Positions 26,602-36,870 of a DNA stretch of 64,000 nucleotides are shown here, one piece after another. The DNA comes from JAFNAG01 sp963824985 (GTDB lineage: Bacteria > Acidobacteriota > UBA6911). Both the position numbers and the translations under genes were made by a program. The DNA lies in assembly GCA_963824985.1 (NCBI GenBank), contig CAWGRQ010000033.1, positions 122,613 through 186,612 of the forward strand. The letters run 5' to 3'. Under the pieces are notes generated by a model. The model did not search any database. It saw only the letters and a list, made by a program, of their open reading frames with translations, and was not told the origin of the DNA. Position 1 is the stretch's first letter, and each line of letters begins with the position of its first letter.

Positions 26602-27897
26602 TTAAAGCCGCCAGAGAGTGATTCCTTCCGGGATGCGGTCGCGCGCCAGTAGGTTGCGGACATCAGCCACGACCCCCTCTCCGCCTTTGAGCAATCCCGC
26701 TACCAGTTTCCATGAATCGATCTTGAACTGGTCGTGGGCCACGGCGAGGATTACGGCACTGGCCGGCTTCAGTTCCTCAAACGGGGTCAACCGGATGCCG
26801 TATTCATGTTCCGCCTCTTCGGAGTCGGCCAGGGGATCATGGACCTGCACGTCGAAGCTGTAGGATCGCAGAGCCGTGACCATGTCGATCACCCTGGTGT
26901 TGCGCAGGTCGCTGACGTTTTCCTTGAAGGTGAAACCGAGAATGGTCGCCATCGGACGTTTACCGTCAAACACGACCCGGCCGCCCGCCAAGGTGCGCTT
27001 CACGACCTCCTTGGCGATGAACACCCCCATGCCGTCGTTGATGCGGCGTCCGGAGAGAATGACCTGGGGGATGTAGCCGAGCTGCTCGGCCTTGTGGGTC
27101 AGGTAGTACGGATCGACTCCGATGCAATGTCCGCCGACGAGACCGGGGGAAAACTTGAGAAAATTCCACTTGGTCCCGGCTGCCGCCAGGACGTCGTTGG
27201 TATCGATACCCATGCGGTGAAATATGATGGCCAGTTCGTTGATGAGGGCAATGTTCAGGTCACGCTGCGTGTTTTCGATCACCTTGGCGGCTTCGGCGAC
27301 CTTAATGCTGGAGGCCTTGTGCACGCCGGCGGTTATGACGGAAGCGTAGACATCGGCCACGATGTCGAGCGTCTCCGCATCCTGGCCGGATACCACCTTG
27401 AGGATCTTGGTGAAGGTGTGGTCGTGATCTCCGGGATTGATCCGCTCCGGCGAGTACCCGACCTTGAACTCGCGGCCGCACTTGAATCCCGACTCCCGCT
27501 CCAGAATCGGAACGCAGACTTCCTCGGTTGCCCCCGGGTAGACGGTGGATTCATAGACGATGATGGAGTTCGGGCGGAGGTTCCGGCCCACGGTCTCTGA
27601 CGAGCGCACGAGTGGGGTCAGATCCGGCCGCTTGGCTTCATCTACCGGGGTGGGGACGGCGACAATAATGAAGTCGGCATCGCGCAATCGAGCCGGATCC
27701 GTCGTGTACTCCGCCATGCTCCCCTCAAAGCCCGATCGGGAGATGTCGTTGTTGCGATCGTGCCCCGACTTTAATTCCTCGACGCGCGATGTGTTGATGT
27801 CGAAAGCAATGACGGGCTCGCGCTTCCCGAAGGCTACGGCAATGGGCAGACCGACGTAACCGAGTCCTACAATGGCGACCTTTCGATTATGATTCAT
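26602..27897 (-). CDS. UDP-glucose/GDP-mannose-type nucleotide-sugar dehydrogenase (TviB/WbpO-like)
   Basis: ATG 27897 follows GGAGGAGCGCTC, which decides the start; codons upstream to 28206 are intergenic. The 431-residue protein has the NAD fold KVAIVGLGYVGLPIAVAFG, the substrate block VYESTVYPGATEE, the catalytic Cys in SPGLVGGHCIGVDPYYL and the C-terminal UDP-binding domain (ILGFTFKENVSDLRNTR). These mark the UDP-N-acetyl-hexosamine 6-dehydrogenase branch, feeding a uronic-acid sugar into surface polysaccharide. No other polysaccharide genes are beside it. Confidence 0.9.
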   Translation of the reverse strand: MNHNRKVAIVGLGYVGLPIAVAFGKREPVIAFDINTSRVEELKSGHDRNNDISRSGFEGSMAEYTTDPARLRDADFIIVAVPTPVDEAKRPDLTPLVRSSETVGRNLRPNSIIVYESTVYPGATEEVCVPILERESGFKCGREFKVGYSPERINPGDHDHTFTKILKVVSGQDAETLDIVADVYASVITAGVHKASSIKVAEAAKVIENTQRDLNIALINELAIIFHRMGIDTNDVLAAAGTKWNFLKFSPGLVGGHCIGVDPYYLTHKAEQLGYIPQVILSGRRINDGMGVFIAKEVVKRTLAGGRVVFDGKRPMATILGFTFKENVSDLRNTRVIDMVTALRSYSFDVQVHDPLADSEEAEHEYGIRLTPFEELKPASAVILAVAHDQFKIDSWKLVAGLLKGGEGVVADVRNLLARDRIPEGITLWRL

Positions 27898-27983
27898 GAG
27901 CGCTCCTCCGTTCGCTATTCTCATCGGTTTCCGAGGCCGTAGGATAACATAAAAAGCTCCAAGGTTGGTGCCGTGCGCTTCAG

Positions 27984-28566
27984 CCAAAAAGGGGACATTC
28001 CGAATTCTCACGTTGCCAGTATCCGGACTTGTTTCTTTCGCGAAACTCGCAGGAGACATCGAATAACCGAATGAGCAACCTGGACCTGGACCTGGTCGTG
28101 GACGTGGTCGGTCTTGTTCCAGGTAAACATTCCATACAGGTAATTGTTTAGCCAAATCAATGGATGAAGAAGCAAAACGCAAAGACGCAAAGGCGCAAGG
28201 CCGCAAAGACCGACACTGAGCAACCGGCGTGGGCGCAGCGCTTCGCGCTGGCGCATCCTTGGGCGAGCCGCGGGAGAAAGCGCGGGCAGCGGCTACTCAG
28301 GAGGATTGCGCTTTCTCGCGCGGCTCGCCCAAGGATGCGGCCGAAGGCCGCCCACGCCCGCGAACCGAAAGGAATCTCTTTGCGTCTTTGCGTTCTGCTG
28401 TTCAGCATCGGCTAAACAGTTGCCCATACAGAACAATTACCAGATTGCCCTTCATCTCCAGGTCAACGTCCAGGTCGAAGTCCAAGTCGAGGGCGGTGAG
28501 TTACAAAGTTTCGCTACAGAAGCCGGACTCGGGACAAAGAGGAAATTTGGAATGTCCGCTTTTGGG
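27984..28566. repeat. 583-bp nested imperfect inverted-repeat element
   Basis: Outer arms CCAAAAAGGGGACATTCC (27984-28001) and GGAATGTCCGCTTTTGGG (28549-28566) match at 16 of 18 bp. Inside, pairs continue inward: ATCCGGACTTG/AAGCCGGACT, CTGGACCTGGAC/GTCCAGGTC word repeats, GGTAATTGTTTAGCC/GGCTAAAC...AACAATTACC, ACGCAAAGACGCAAAGG/CTTTGCGTCTTTGCGT, GGCGTGGGCG/CGCCCACGCC and a core GCATCCTTGGGCGAGCCGCG with its complement at 28308-28338. It fills the space between the nucleotide-sugar dehydrogenase and the VWFA gene. Confidence 0.7.
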
Positions 28567-28582
28567 CTCGACACATTCGATT

Positions 28583-29539
28583 TCACTGCGGCACAAAGGT
28601 GCGGCGGTAATGAAGCGTGTAATTCTTGCCGGGCACACTTACTTCAATCTTCTGCGGGTTTTTGACCTCCGTCCCCGTATCGGTCATGTATCCGAGAACG
28701 TAGTAGTTTTTCAGCGCATACGCGATCTGGCGGCACACTCCGCTCATATCCGGGGTCTCGGCGGAAAACCGGCGTCCCCCGGAATCCTTTATCAACTGGT
28801 TCTTGCTGACCTGGTCCCCGCCAAGCGTGATCCAGAGGGCGGCCTCGTTGTCAAACCCCAGAGTCAGCAGGGTGCAGCCTGATTTCTGAACGTGCTCGAC
28901 CGTGGCCGGGCCCAGGCCGCGAAAACGGTTGGAAACCAACAGCAGAGCCCGCTTCGGGTAGCGGGCTGAGCGGAGCTTGCGCAGCGCCAGGTCGATGCCG
29001 AGTCCGGTTCGGGGCGCGGGGCCGAACAGCTCCGTCATGATTCCGCCTGAACCGGCGGAGGGAACCCCGATGTTTTCCAGGGCTCCCACCAGGTTCCCAC
29101 GGCTCGAAGTCAGGTCCTGCTCGAGGTAGGCATCGCGGGCGTCAAACGAGTAGAGGCAAAGTTCATCGGATCTCCCAAGCACGTGGGCGAGGTCGATGAT
29201 AAACCACTTGGCGGTAACGAGCTTGTCACTTGAGATGGCGCTGGTATCGAGCACGAACGCCAGGCTGACCGGCCGGTCGCTCTGCCATAAAAAATGGGAA
29301 ATCTCCACCGGCTTCCCGTTTTCCTTTACCTGGAAGTCCTTCTGTGTGAGCCCCAGCACCGGGTTTCCCAGGGCGTCCAGAACTTCGACATCCAAAGACA
29401 CGAGATTGACCCGAACGTTGTATTGTGGTTTGGTTTCCTGCTGAGGTTTTTGTGACGCGATCAGAAGGGGCAGGGCCAGCACGGCCGCCAGGCCCCATCC
29501 AGCAGCGATATTGGATTTGATCCATGTGTCCCGAGGCAC
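28583..29539 (-). CDS. VWFA-related domain protein (acidobacterial TIGR03436 type)
   Basis: A GTG start at 29539 follows GGGGGGAGTAG. The 318-residue secreted protein has a hydrophobic signal (WGLAAVLALPLLIAS), then VNLVSLDVEVLDALGNPVLG and LTQKDFQVKENGKP, the entry strands typical of these proteins. The VWA-like domain follows (LAFVLDTSAISSDKLVTAKW). The MIDAS motif is DTSAIS rather than a clean DxSxS with following Thr, so metal binding is uncertain. The C-terminus (YVLGYMTDTG ... PGKNYTLHYRRTFV) is characteristic of the family. Function in the family is unknown. Confidence 0.8.
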   Translation of the reverse strand: MPRDTWIKSNIAAGWGLAAVLALPLLIASQKPQQETKPQYNVRVNLVSLDVEVLDALGNPVLGLTQKDFQVKENGKPVEISHFLWQSDRPVSLAFVLDTSAISSDKLVTAKWFIIDLAHVLGRSDELCLYSFDARDAYLEQDLTSSRGNLVGALENIGVPSAGSGGIMTELFGPAPRTGLGIDLALRKLRSARYPKRALLLVSNRFRGLGPATVEHVQKSGCTLLTLGFDNEAALWITLGGDQVSKNQLIKDSGGRRFSAETPDMSGVCRQIAYALKNYYVLGYMTDTGTEVKNPQKIEVSVPGKNYTLHYRRTFVPQ

Positions 29540-29693
29540 CTACTCCCCCCGCCCGCAATCAGCCGCGGTCCCGCATGACGGCGCGCTTCTTTTCTCGCGC
29601 GACTCTGATGCGTCGCTTGTGCCAAAGCAGCGCCGCGTGATAAGACTTCACCTGAAAAAGATACCATGTTCTCCAGCTGCGTGAGGAGAGTCA

Positions 29694-30547
29694 ATGAAAC
29701 GGGTGATCATCAACGGCGACGATTTCGGGCTTGCGCTCCCCGTCAATGAGGCAATCTGCGAAAGTCATCGCCGTGGGATCCTGACCACGGCCAGCCTCAT
29801 GGTCGGCGCGGGAGCGGCATCGGACGCCGTGGAGCGCGCGCGAAGGCTCCCATCTCTTCACGTGGGATTGCATCTGGTCCTGGTCGAAGGCCGCGCCATC
29901 CTCCCGCCCGGCACGATACCCGATCTTGCCGATGCCCGGGGGATGTTTTCGGATCATCCGGCGAAAACCGGTTTCAAGTATGCTCTCTGGCCCGGCATCC
30001 GCGAACAGCTGAAAGCTGAGATCCGCGCCCAGTTTGAGGCCTACCGGAATACCGGGCTCCCCCTTGATCACGTCGACAGCCACAACCACCTCCATCTGCA
30101 TCCGCGCATCCTGAACCTGATCCTGGAGGTCGGACGCGACTATGGATTGTCTGCCGTGCGGCTCCCCGTTGAGCCGGCGCTGGCATCATGGCGGGCATCG
30201 GGGAAAGTCACCACTGCCCCGGCTGGCCGCCTGGGCAGCCCTCTACCCGCTGACCGCGATCATGAAATGGCGCCTGCGCCGGGCGGGAGTCCGCTGCAAC
30301 GATTATGTTTTCGGCATGTCCGACACAGGAGAACTGACGGCTGACCTGGTGCTGCGATTTCTGTCCCGTCTCCCGAGCGGGGTTACGGAGATATTTTTCC
30401 ACCCCGCGACCCGCCGCTGCCCCGAGATCGATCGCACCATGCCCGCCTATCGCCATGACAGAGGAGTTTGCGGCTCTTACAGATCCGCGAATCGAGGAGG
30501 CATTTGCCGCCTCGGGCCTGGAACGGATCGCCTTCAGCGATATTTGA
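29694..30547 (+). CDS. HpnK-like YdjC/ChbG-family carbohydrate deacetylase (two frameshifts)
   Basis: ATG 29694 follows GAGGAGAG. The N-terminal 175 residues read well: VIINGDDFGLALPVNEAI (metal-binding DD), GLHLVLVEGRAILPPG, LDHVDSHNHLHLHPRIL (His ligands). They resemble HpnK, a hopanoid-associated YdjC member, more than ChbG. At 30211-30220 (one extra base in ACTGCCCC) the frame shifts and continues PRLAAWAALYPLTAIMKWRL ... FFHPATRRCPEIDRTMPAYRH. A second extra base near 30454-30458 leads to TEEFAALTDPRIEEAF and TGA at 30545. The repaired product is about 283 residues, normal for the family. No hopanoid genes are nearby. Confidence 0.75.
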
Positions 30548-30731
30548 TCGTCGGTATCACCGAAACCGGCGCCTGATCAGGAGTCCGGAATTCGGCCCTC
30601 AACGGGGCGCGGAATCGGTGGGTGAAGAGGGCGTAGTTTCTGCTATACTGCGTGCGGAATTCGGAAGCCGGCATCACGCCGGCAACGGGTTCCGTGAACG
30701 AAAAACCCTTGAACGAAAAGGAGATCGATCG

Positions 30732-31424
30732 ATGCGTTGGGCAACCGGAGCCTTTATGGCAGTCTTGTCATTGTTCTGTGTCATCACCATTGGTCTGGCA
30801 GCGAACCAGGCCGGTGCAAGTGCAACCAAGGAGAAACTCATGAATCCCGCAACCATGACGGAAACAGCGCCGGACGTCTTCCGCGCCGCATTTGAGACGT
30901 CCAAAGGTACGTTTGTGATTGAAGTGACCCGTGCCTGGGCGCCGCAGGGCGCCGACCGCTTCTACAATCTGGTCAAGAACGGCTACTATAATGACTGCCG
31001 CTTCTTCCGGGTGCTGTCGGGTTTCATGGCGCAATTCGGGATCAGCGGCGATCCCAAACTCAATGCGGTCTGGAGCCAGGCACGGATAAAAGACGATCCG
31101 GTCAAGCAATCCAACAAGCGTGGATTTGTCACCTACGCCATGGGCGGCCCGAATACCCGCACCACGCAGCTGTTCATCAACTATGAAGACCGCAATTCGG
31201 CGCTGGACAAAGATGGCTTCTCCCCGTTCGGCAAGGTGATTGAAGGGATGAAGGTCGTGGATTCACTCTATTCCGGCTATGGTGAAGGGGCGCCGGATGG
31301 GAACGGGCCGTCCCAGCAGCGCGTTCAGATGGAAGGGAACGCATACCTGGCGAAGAGCTTCCCGAAACTCGACTTTATCAAGACGGCCGTGATTGTCGCC
31401 AAGGAGCCGGCGGCAGCCAAATAG
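30732..31424 (+). CDS. Secreted cyclophilin-type peptidyl-prolyl isomerase
   Basis: ATG 30732 follows AAAAGGAGATCGATCG. The 230-residue protein has a signal peptide (MAVLSLFCVITIGLA) and a cyclophilin domain from about residue 50: FETSKGTFVIEVTRAWAP, FYNLVKNGYYNDCRFFRVL, FMAQFGISGDP, then GFVTYAMGGPNTRTTQLFIN and FSPFGKVIEGMKVVD. The catalytic Arg (FFRVL) and Gln (AQFG) are kept; the active-site Phe-Trp region is partly altered, as in bacterial cyclophilins. It isomerises X-Pro bonds in exported proteins. It is followed by a bidirectional terminator. Confidence 0.9.
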   Translation: MRWATGAFMAVLSLFCVITIGLAANQAGASATKEKLMNPATMTETAPDVFRAAFETSKGTFVIEVTRAWAPQGADRFYNLVKNGYYNDCRFFRVLSGFMAQFGISGDPKLNAVWSQARIKDDPVKQSNKRGFVTYAMGGPNTRTTQLFINYEDRNSALDKDGFSPFGKVIEGMKVVDSLYSGYGEGAPDGNGPSQQRVQMEGNAYLAKSFPKLDFIKTAVIVAKEPAAAK

Positions 31425-31439
31425 GCGGTCCTCTATGTT

Positions 31440-31471
31440 GCGGGGCCGCAACGTCCGCGTGCGGTCCCCGC
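31440..31471. terminator. Bidirectional terminator hairpin
   Basis: GCGGGGCCGCA at 31440-31450 pairs with TGCGGTCCCCGC at 31460-31471 with one bulge. It lies exactly between the convergent stops of the cyclophilin gene (31424) and the small gene ending at 31471. No long T-tract follows, so it may need a factor. Confidence 0.5.
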
Positions 31472-31740
31472 TACCTCCAGTGCTTCCCGTCCGCAGACCG
31501 GAGCATCTCCTTTCCCCCGCCCACAAGATCGATGGCGACCCTCCATTCCGGCCCGCTTCGTTCCTGGGCGAAGGAGAGAATGCCCTCGGTCCGCTCACTC
31601 AATCGATTGGTTTCATAGCGGGTCCGGTAGATCTCCATCCGCTCGCCGCCGCAATCGCAAAACAAAATCGAGTAGCCGTAATCCGAGTGGCCGTCACACA
31701 TCTCTACAGTGTCCTCGATGAATAATTGCGGAACGTCCAT
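31471..31740 (-). CDS. Small protein of unknown function downstream of ADOP permease
   Basis: This 89-residue product has GAGGAG just upstream of ATG 31740 and begins 17 bp after the permease stop, so it is probably in the same transcript. It contains a Cys pair in LFCDCGGERMEIYRTRYE and ends in a Gly/Lys-rich segment (LVGGGKEMLRSADGKHWR). No signal peptide or membrane helix is seen. I do not recognise a family. Confidence 0.55.
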   Translation of the reverse strand: MDVPQLFIEDTVEMCDGHSDYGYSILFCDCGGERMEIYRTRYETNRLSERTEGILSFAQERSGPEWRVAIDLVGGGKEMLRSADGKHWR

Positions 31741-31757
31741 ACGGCTCCTCGTGGCTC

Positions 31758-34296
31758 CTATTCGTAGCGCAGCGCAATCAGCGGATCGACCTTTGCCGCC
31801 CGGCGTGCCGGGAGATAGGAAGCCAGCAACGACGCGGCGGCCAAAAGCAGAGGGGCCCCGACAAAAACCACCGGGTCCATCGGGCTGACCTCATACAGCA
31901 GGTTACTCAAGAGACGCCCGATCAAGAGCGCCAGACCCAACCCAATTCCCGCACCCAGCAATGTCAGCCGGAACCCCTGCCCCAGGAACATCCGCAGTAT
32001 GTCACCGACGGTAGCCCCGATGGCCATGCGGATGCCGATCGCGCGCGTCTGCTGGGCCACCGTGTACGCCTTCAGGCCGTACACTCCGACCACCGCCAGA
32101 AACAAAGCCAGGCCGCCCAGGACGGAAAACATCTGCCCGCCGGTGCGAAACAGCCATAGATCCATGCTGTCGTCCAGCTGTGCCCGCATGCTCTTCAAAC
32201 TCAGCACCGGCAGGCGCCCATCGACCGAACGAATGGCACGCCGCATCTCCTGCATCAATGCGGCTTCCCCGGCCCGGCCGGATGCCGCCGCCCGGACGTG
32301 AAAGCGGATGTTCGATTGATACACCTGCCCGAACGGGACGTAGACATGGGGGTTTTGCTTCTCTTCAAGGAGGGAGTCGAGCAGCGTGGGCACGACACCC
32401 ACCACTTCGAGTTCCGGAAATGTTTTGGGATTTGCCGCATCGCGGAATACGATGCGCTTCCCCAAGGGGTCAGCACCCGGCCAGAGGCGGGCGGCCAGCG
32501 AGGCATCGACAATCGCAACCGGCGCCCCAACCGAAGAGATTTCTTCCGCCGGGGTGAATGCCCGGCCCCGCAGCATACCCACATCCAGGGCCCGGAAATA
32601 ATCGGCTCCCACACTGTTGAAACGGGCGCCGACCGCCTGGCTCTGGCTGCGTGCGACCCCGCGATCCCCCGAAGCATCTTCCGCCCGCAGCACGCTGCGT
32701 CCCAGGCTGACCATTCCAAACGGAACAGTCGCCGCGACACTGGAGGCGTCCACCCCCGGCAGCGCCGACAACGTCTCCTGAATGTGCCGGTAAACGGCTC
32801 GGCCCTGCGCTTCGTCATACCCGGCGAGCCCGGCATCGAGTTCCACCAGAATCCCCTGATCAAAGCTGTACCCGGGTTTGATGTTCCCGGCATTCAGAGC
32901 GCCGCGCACAAACAGCCCGGCCGCTGCCAACAGGGCCAGTGACAAGGCCAGCTGTCCCACGACCAGCAGATTGCGCCCCGCAAATATCCGCTGACCCCGT
33001 CTGGACGAGGCATTTTCACCGGCACATTCCTTAAGTGCCGGCACCAGATCCGGGCGCGCCGCTTTCAGGGCGGGGCCGATACTGAAGAGGATCGTGCTGA
33101 AGAGACAGAATCCGAGCATGGCGCCAAAGACGCGGGCGTCAGGCGCAAAATGGAGGCTGACGACGATCGGCGAGATTGCATTCAGGGAACGGATCAGGAG
33201 CTGCAGGCCCCAGCTGGCGAACAAAAATCCGAGGGCCGCCCCAAGTACAGAAAGCAGAAAACCCTCGACCAGCAACTGACTCAGGATCCGTCGCCGCCCG
33301 CTGCCCAATGCCAGCCGGATAGCAAATTCCTTCCGCCGGGCCGTCCCGCGCGCCAGCATCATGTTGGCCAGGTTGAAACAGGCGATCAACAGAACCAGCC
33401 CGGCCATCGCCGCAAGCAGAATCGACAGCCCCGTCAATTCCGATTCGTCACTTGGCTGGGTGCTGAGGGAGAAACGGCTGAGACCATGGGTGAGAATCGT
33501 CTGGTGTTCGTTTTCCCGCGGATAGGCCTTTTCGAGTTGTGCGGCGAGCACCGCCAGCTGGCTGTCAGCCCCGGCGGAGACAAGCCCCGGTTTAAGCCTC
33601 CCGACCAGAAACAGGCAGTGATTGTCGCGATCCGCCAGCGGCCGCTTGCTATCCACGAAATCATTCACCGTGGATTCATACATCCCCAGCGGCAGCCAGA
33701 TCCCGGAAGAAGCTACCATGGTTCTTCCGGTAAAGCCTTCGCGGGCGATGCCCACGATGGCATGAGCCCGCCCGTTGATCCAGAGGCTTTTCCCGATCAT
33801 GCCCGGATCCTCGCCCGCTTGCCTCCAGTATTGATAACTCACGATAACGACCGGCAGTGAAGCGCCCGGCACTTCCTCCTCCGGCGCAAAAGTCCGCCCC
33901 TGCCACAGGCTGACTCCGAGAGTCTTAAAATAATTGGCCGACACGATTCTCGGCAAAGACGCGACGCGTCGTGTCCCCATCCCTGATCCCTACCATGGCG
34001 ATGGAATGGGCCATCAGATCCGTGAATACGGTGTTCTTATCCCGGATATCCGCATAGTTGGGATAGGAAAATTGCCGGTATGAATCCGGCAATTCGGTGT
34101 TTCTGCTGAAACACCCTACCAGGCGCTCCGGGTTTTCAAAAGCCGGCGGCCGCAGGATCAGGTTGTTGATCAAAATGAAAATCGCCGTATTGGCGCCGAT
34201 TCCCAGGGCCAGCACCAGCACGGCCAGTCCTGCAAATCCCGGCTTGCGCATCAGCAACCTGACCGCAAACCGCAAGTCCTGAGCCAGATTCCGCAT
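31758..34296 (-). CDS. Acidobacterial duplicated orphan permease (ADOP, MacB/FtsX-like); one frameshift
   Basis: From ATG 34296 the frame gives MRNLAQDLRFAVRLLMRKPG and ALGIGANTAIFILINNLIL (MacB periplasmic-core entry), ending at a false stop. At 33947-33948 one extra A shifts the frame, which resumes IVSANYFKTLGVSLWQGRTF and runs to TAG 31758. The repaired product is about 845 residues with two FtsX domains, each of four helices (ARRKEFAIRLALGSGRRRIL, QTRAIGIRMAIGATVGDILR). No ATPase is encoded beside it, as is typical of ADOP permeases of Acidobacteria. Substrate is unknown. Confidence 0.88.
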
Positions 34297-34827
34297 GTGT
34301 CCTCCTACCAGCCTGCAGCCGGAGAATGTCTGGTAAGGAATACGGGCGCCGGCCGGGAAGGTTCGAGGCCCGGCCTGCTTTTTTCATGAAAGGAGGATCG
34401 CAAGACTTCTCAGGACAGGGAATAACGCGGATGTGCACGATCGGATCCGTGTCCGTGTGCGAGATTGTTGGTGCCTGGAGGACCCGGCGCCGCGCAAAGC
34501 CCTGCCCGTACGCTTCAGAGTTCCCAATACCTTCAGCGAACAGCAAATTCCCGCACTGCATGCCGGCATCCCTTCGGCTGCGAAAGACGCTCATGAACTA
34601 TGCGGCCCAGGGGCGGTCAGACGCAAAAAACGGGGCCAAATCGAGCACAAGCCCTGTCTTCAGGCCCTCCAGAATGCTCATCTGGTTAGGTGTGATAGCT
34701 TTCCCGTGGTCCGTCCCCGATCCGGCACATTCAACCGGATAATAGGGTTGCGTCCACTATTTCCCCTATTTCCGAGCATGAACTATCTAACAGCCGATTT
34801 GAGCGGAAATTTTACGTGAGCATGCCA
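34297..34827. repeat. Gene-free stretch holding dispersed repeat copy E and a REP orphan
   Basis: No supported gene. TTCATGAAAGGAGGATCGCAAG followed by CTTCTCAGGACAGGG and CGATCGGATCCGTGTCCGTG (about 34383-34465) is a degenerate copy of the dispersed repeat; CGCAAAGCCCTGCCCG follows near 34493. At 34745-34755 GGGTTGCGTCC, followed by CACTATTTCCCC, resembles the ends of the RAYT unit at 3922-4688. Confidence 0.55.
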
Positions 34828-36756
34828 TCATTTGGCTGAGGAGGATTTTGCAGACGGGCGGTAACCCGATCGTGCGCGTATCCTGACCCCGGGCCTGTCG
34901 ACCGTGACTTGTATGCGGCGAAATGACGTGTCCTTGGATGGAGCCTTAGGGTAGTAGCACAGGGTATATTGATGGCTTGTCTCTTCAGCAATCTGCGAGA
35001 AGAGTTCCCGCTCATCCTGGCCGGCCGACACCTCGATGAAGCGCCCTCCGCTCCTGGCCGCCAGCTGCTGCAGGTACTCAGTACCACGCGCATGAGCCGC
35101 AACCAATCCCTTCCTGGCTGTGGGATTTTCAACTATCTCCAATAATGCGGGCGTATCATAATGGACGGCGTATACCACAACATCCGACTCTTCCATCCTT
35201 GCAAGTGTGCTTTCGTAACTGGCCAGCCGACTGCCCGTATCCACACCATCGCTGAAAAGCGCAATGGCCTTCCGGCCCGAAAGCTTATCGAACCGTTCCG
35301 TAACCGCAAGATCGACCGCGTCGTATAGACGCGTCCCTAATACTCTTGTTCTGTCCGAAAGCATGCGGGATACGTCTTTTCCCGCATAAGGTGTACCACC
35401 CCGCGTACGAGATTGGACAATCGCGCGCCGCAGCCGTTCCTGATCGCCGGTAAACTCGGATTCGACAAAAATCCTGTTGGTCAATGATATCACCATCGTC
35501 CTGTCTTCAGGGCGCAATCCCGACGCGAATGCCAGCCCCGCAGATTTGATACCTTCGCGTAGCGTTCCCGTGCTCTGCGAGATATCCATGACTAAAGCTG
35601 TCTGTATCGGCGCCGATTCGGACACAAACCTATCTATTTCCTGTTCTACTCCATCTTCGTACAGGTGAAAGTTTTCAACTGACAGGCCGGGAACTCGCCG
35701 GCCTGAGCCGTCGGTCGCAAACACAGGCACTATGACCATCGTTGTATCCACTCTGATGACTTGGTCTGCGACAGCGACTTTGGGGATTTCCACGGGCGGC
35801 ACGATACGCCCTTCTTCTCCCGCTGTTACAGCATTCCTTCCGGTAATCCTAGCCGGCGCGTCGGCCGAGGCGGCATGTATGGGCGGAATCAAATCGGGCC
35901 ATTTCTTTTTTTTAAGAAAGTCCTTCACGAGATCTTTGAACGATGCGGGGCGATCGAAATCGTGAGTATCTCTCCCATACTTTCTGCTCACCCCTAGGCT
36001 CGGATCGATCGGTTTATAGAAAGATATTCCTTCCCATTGCCTCGCAGACAACAGCGCTTCACCATCGGCCGGATTCCGGATGTAGATCTCCGACGGGATT
36101 ACAATCGCCATGGCGGCTTCACAAAAATGCCTTCCAAAGCCAACGGAATAATCAGCCAGGGTACAATTAATCCGGATCTGCCCGATATCCTGCCAATAAG
36201 AGAGATACTGGCCCTCCGCTAGAAAAACCAGGTCTGCCTTTTCTGCGGAATCGACGAGTGCGTAGTCTTTGCTCTTTTTGAATTCAGCCTCGATTTCCGC
36301 TGCCATTCCGGGGTCCAGCCAGCCGGATGGACAGACGCCGGAAACCAATCCCGAAAGCTCATTCCAATCGGGCTTATTCCGCTCCAGAACCAGGGGATCA
36401 TGGAGATATACAGGGGATAGCCCTCCTATGGATATAGGTGGAAAATTGTGAAGCCAAACAGTCAACCTTCCATCCCAATGAACTTCGATATCGTATCTTG
36501 GAAAGTAAAATCTGTTCCTTGAACTATCCCTTGTTGTGCCATACCATGTTGAGTTCCATGGCAGAAGGTTCTTCCATCCTCCGTCAGTCAGGGATTGAAG
36601 AATCGAGGGATGACAAACGGTAAACAAAGATGAGTCGTGCACGGCGACAACGCATACTTTGGCAACTGGCTTTCCGCCCAGACAGCGCCCCGTCGAAGGA
36701 AAGGCAAAAACGGCAATAATACAAAGCCAGCCGATTTTACACGCTTGGCGTTTCAT
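34828..36756 (-). CDS. VWFA-related domain protein with novel N-terminal region
   Basis: ATG 36756 (or 36768, four codons upstream) gives a signal peptide (MKRQACKIGWLCIIAVFAF). The first about 300 residues are unlike known domains to me and include a segment AEIEAEFKKSKDYALVDSAE, as in bacterial proteins that quantify stress or lipoproteins. The last 300 residues form the acidobacterial VWFA-related domain: entry strands VIVPVFATDGSGRRVPGLSV and FHLYEDGVEQEIDRF, a clean MIDAS start (ALVMDISQSTGTLREG), RIFVESEFTGDQERL and IALFSDGVDTGSRLA (metal Asp). The C-terminal YTLCYYPKAP strand is typical. It is alone on its strand, next to the transposon insertion region. Confidence 0.8.
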   Translation of the reverse strand: MKRQACKIGWLCIIAVFAFPSTGRCLGGKPVAKVCVVAVHDSSLFTVCHPSILQSLTDGGWKNLLPWNSTWYGTTRDSSRNRFYFPRYDIEVHWDGRLTVWLHNFPPISIGGLSPVYLHDPLVLERNKPDWNELSGLVSGVCPSGWLDPGMAAEIEAEFKKSKDYALVDSAEKADLVFLAEGQYLSYWQDIGQIRINCTLADYSVGFGRHFCEAAMAIVIPSEIYIRNPADGEALLSARQWEGISFYKPIDPSLGVSRKYGRDTHDFDRPASFKDLVKDFLKKKKWPDLIPPIHAASADAPARITGRNAVTAGEEGRIVPPVEIPKVAVADQVIRVDTTMVIVPVFATDGSGRRVPGLSVENFHLYEDGVEQEIDRFVSESAPIQTALVMDISQSTGTLREGIKSAGLAFASGLRPEDRTMVISLTNRIFVESEFTGDQERLRRAIVQSRTRGGTPYAGKDVSRMLSDRTRVLGTRLYDAVDLAVTERFDKLSGRKAIALFSDGVDTGSRLASYESTLARMEESDVVVYAVHYDTPALLEIVENPTARKGLVAAHARGTEYLQQLAARSGGRFIEVSAGQDERELFSQIAEETSHQYTLCYYPKAPSKDTSFRRIQVTVDRPGVRIRARSGYRPSAKSSSAK

Positions 36757-36870
36757 TGAAAGATCCATTCCTATCCGGTTGTTGAACATGGTGCCGTTCT
36801 GGGGTAGAATCCCCGTCAGACCGGCGCGTGTGCCACGTGGCGGATCGCGACATGTAGGAGCGCAAGGTGG

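Noticed and set aside
28164..28415. Short genes in the palindromic element
   Set aside because: Frames exist on both strands because the DNA is an inverted repeat; translations are repetitive and lack start signals.
29694..30547. Hopanoid biosynthesis operon
   Set aside because: The deacetylase resembles HpnK, but no squalene-hopene cyclase or other hpn gene lies in the window.
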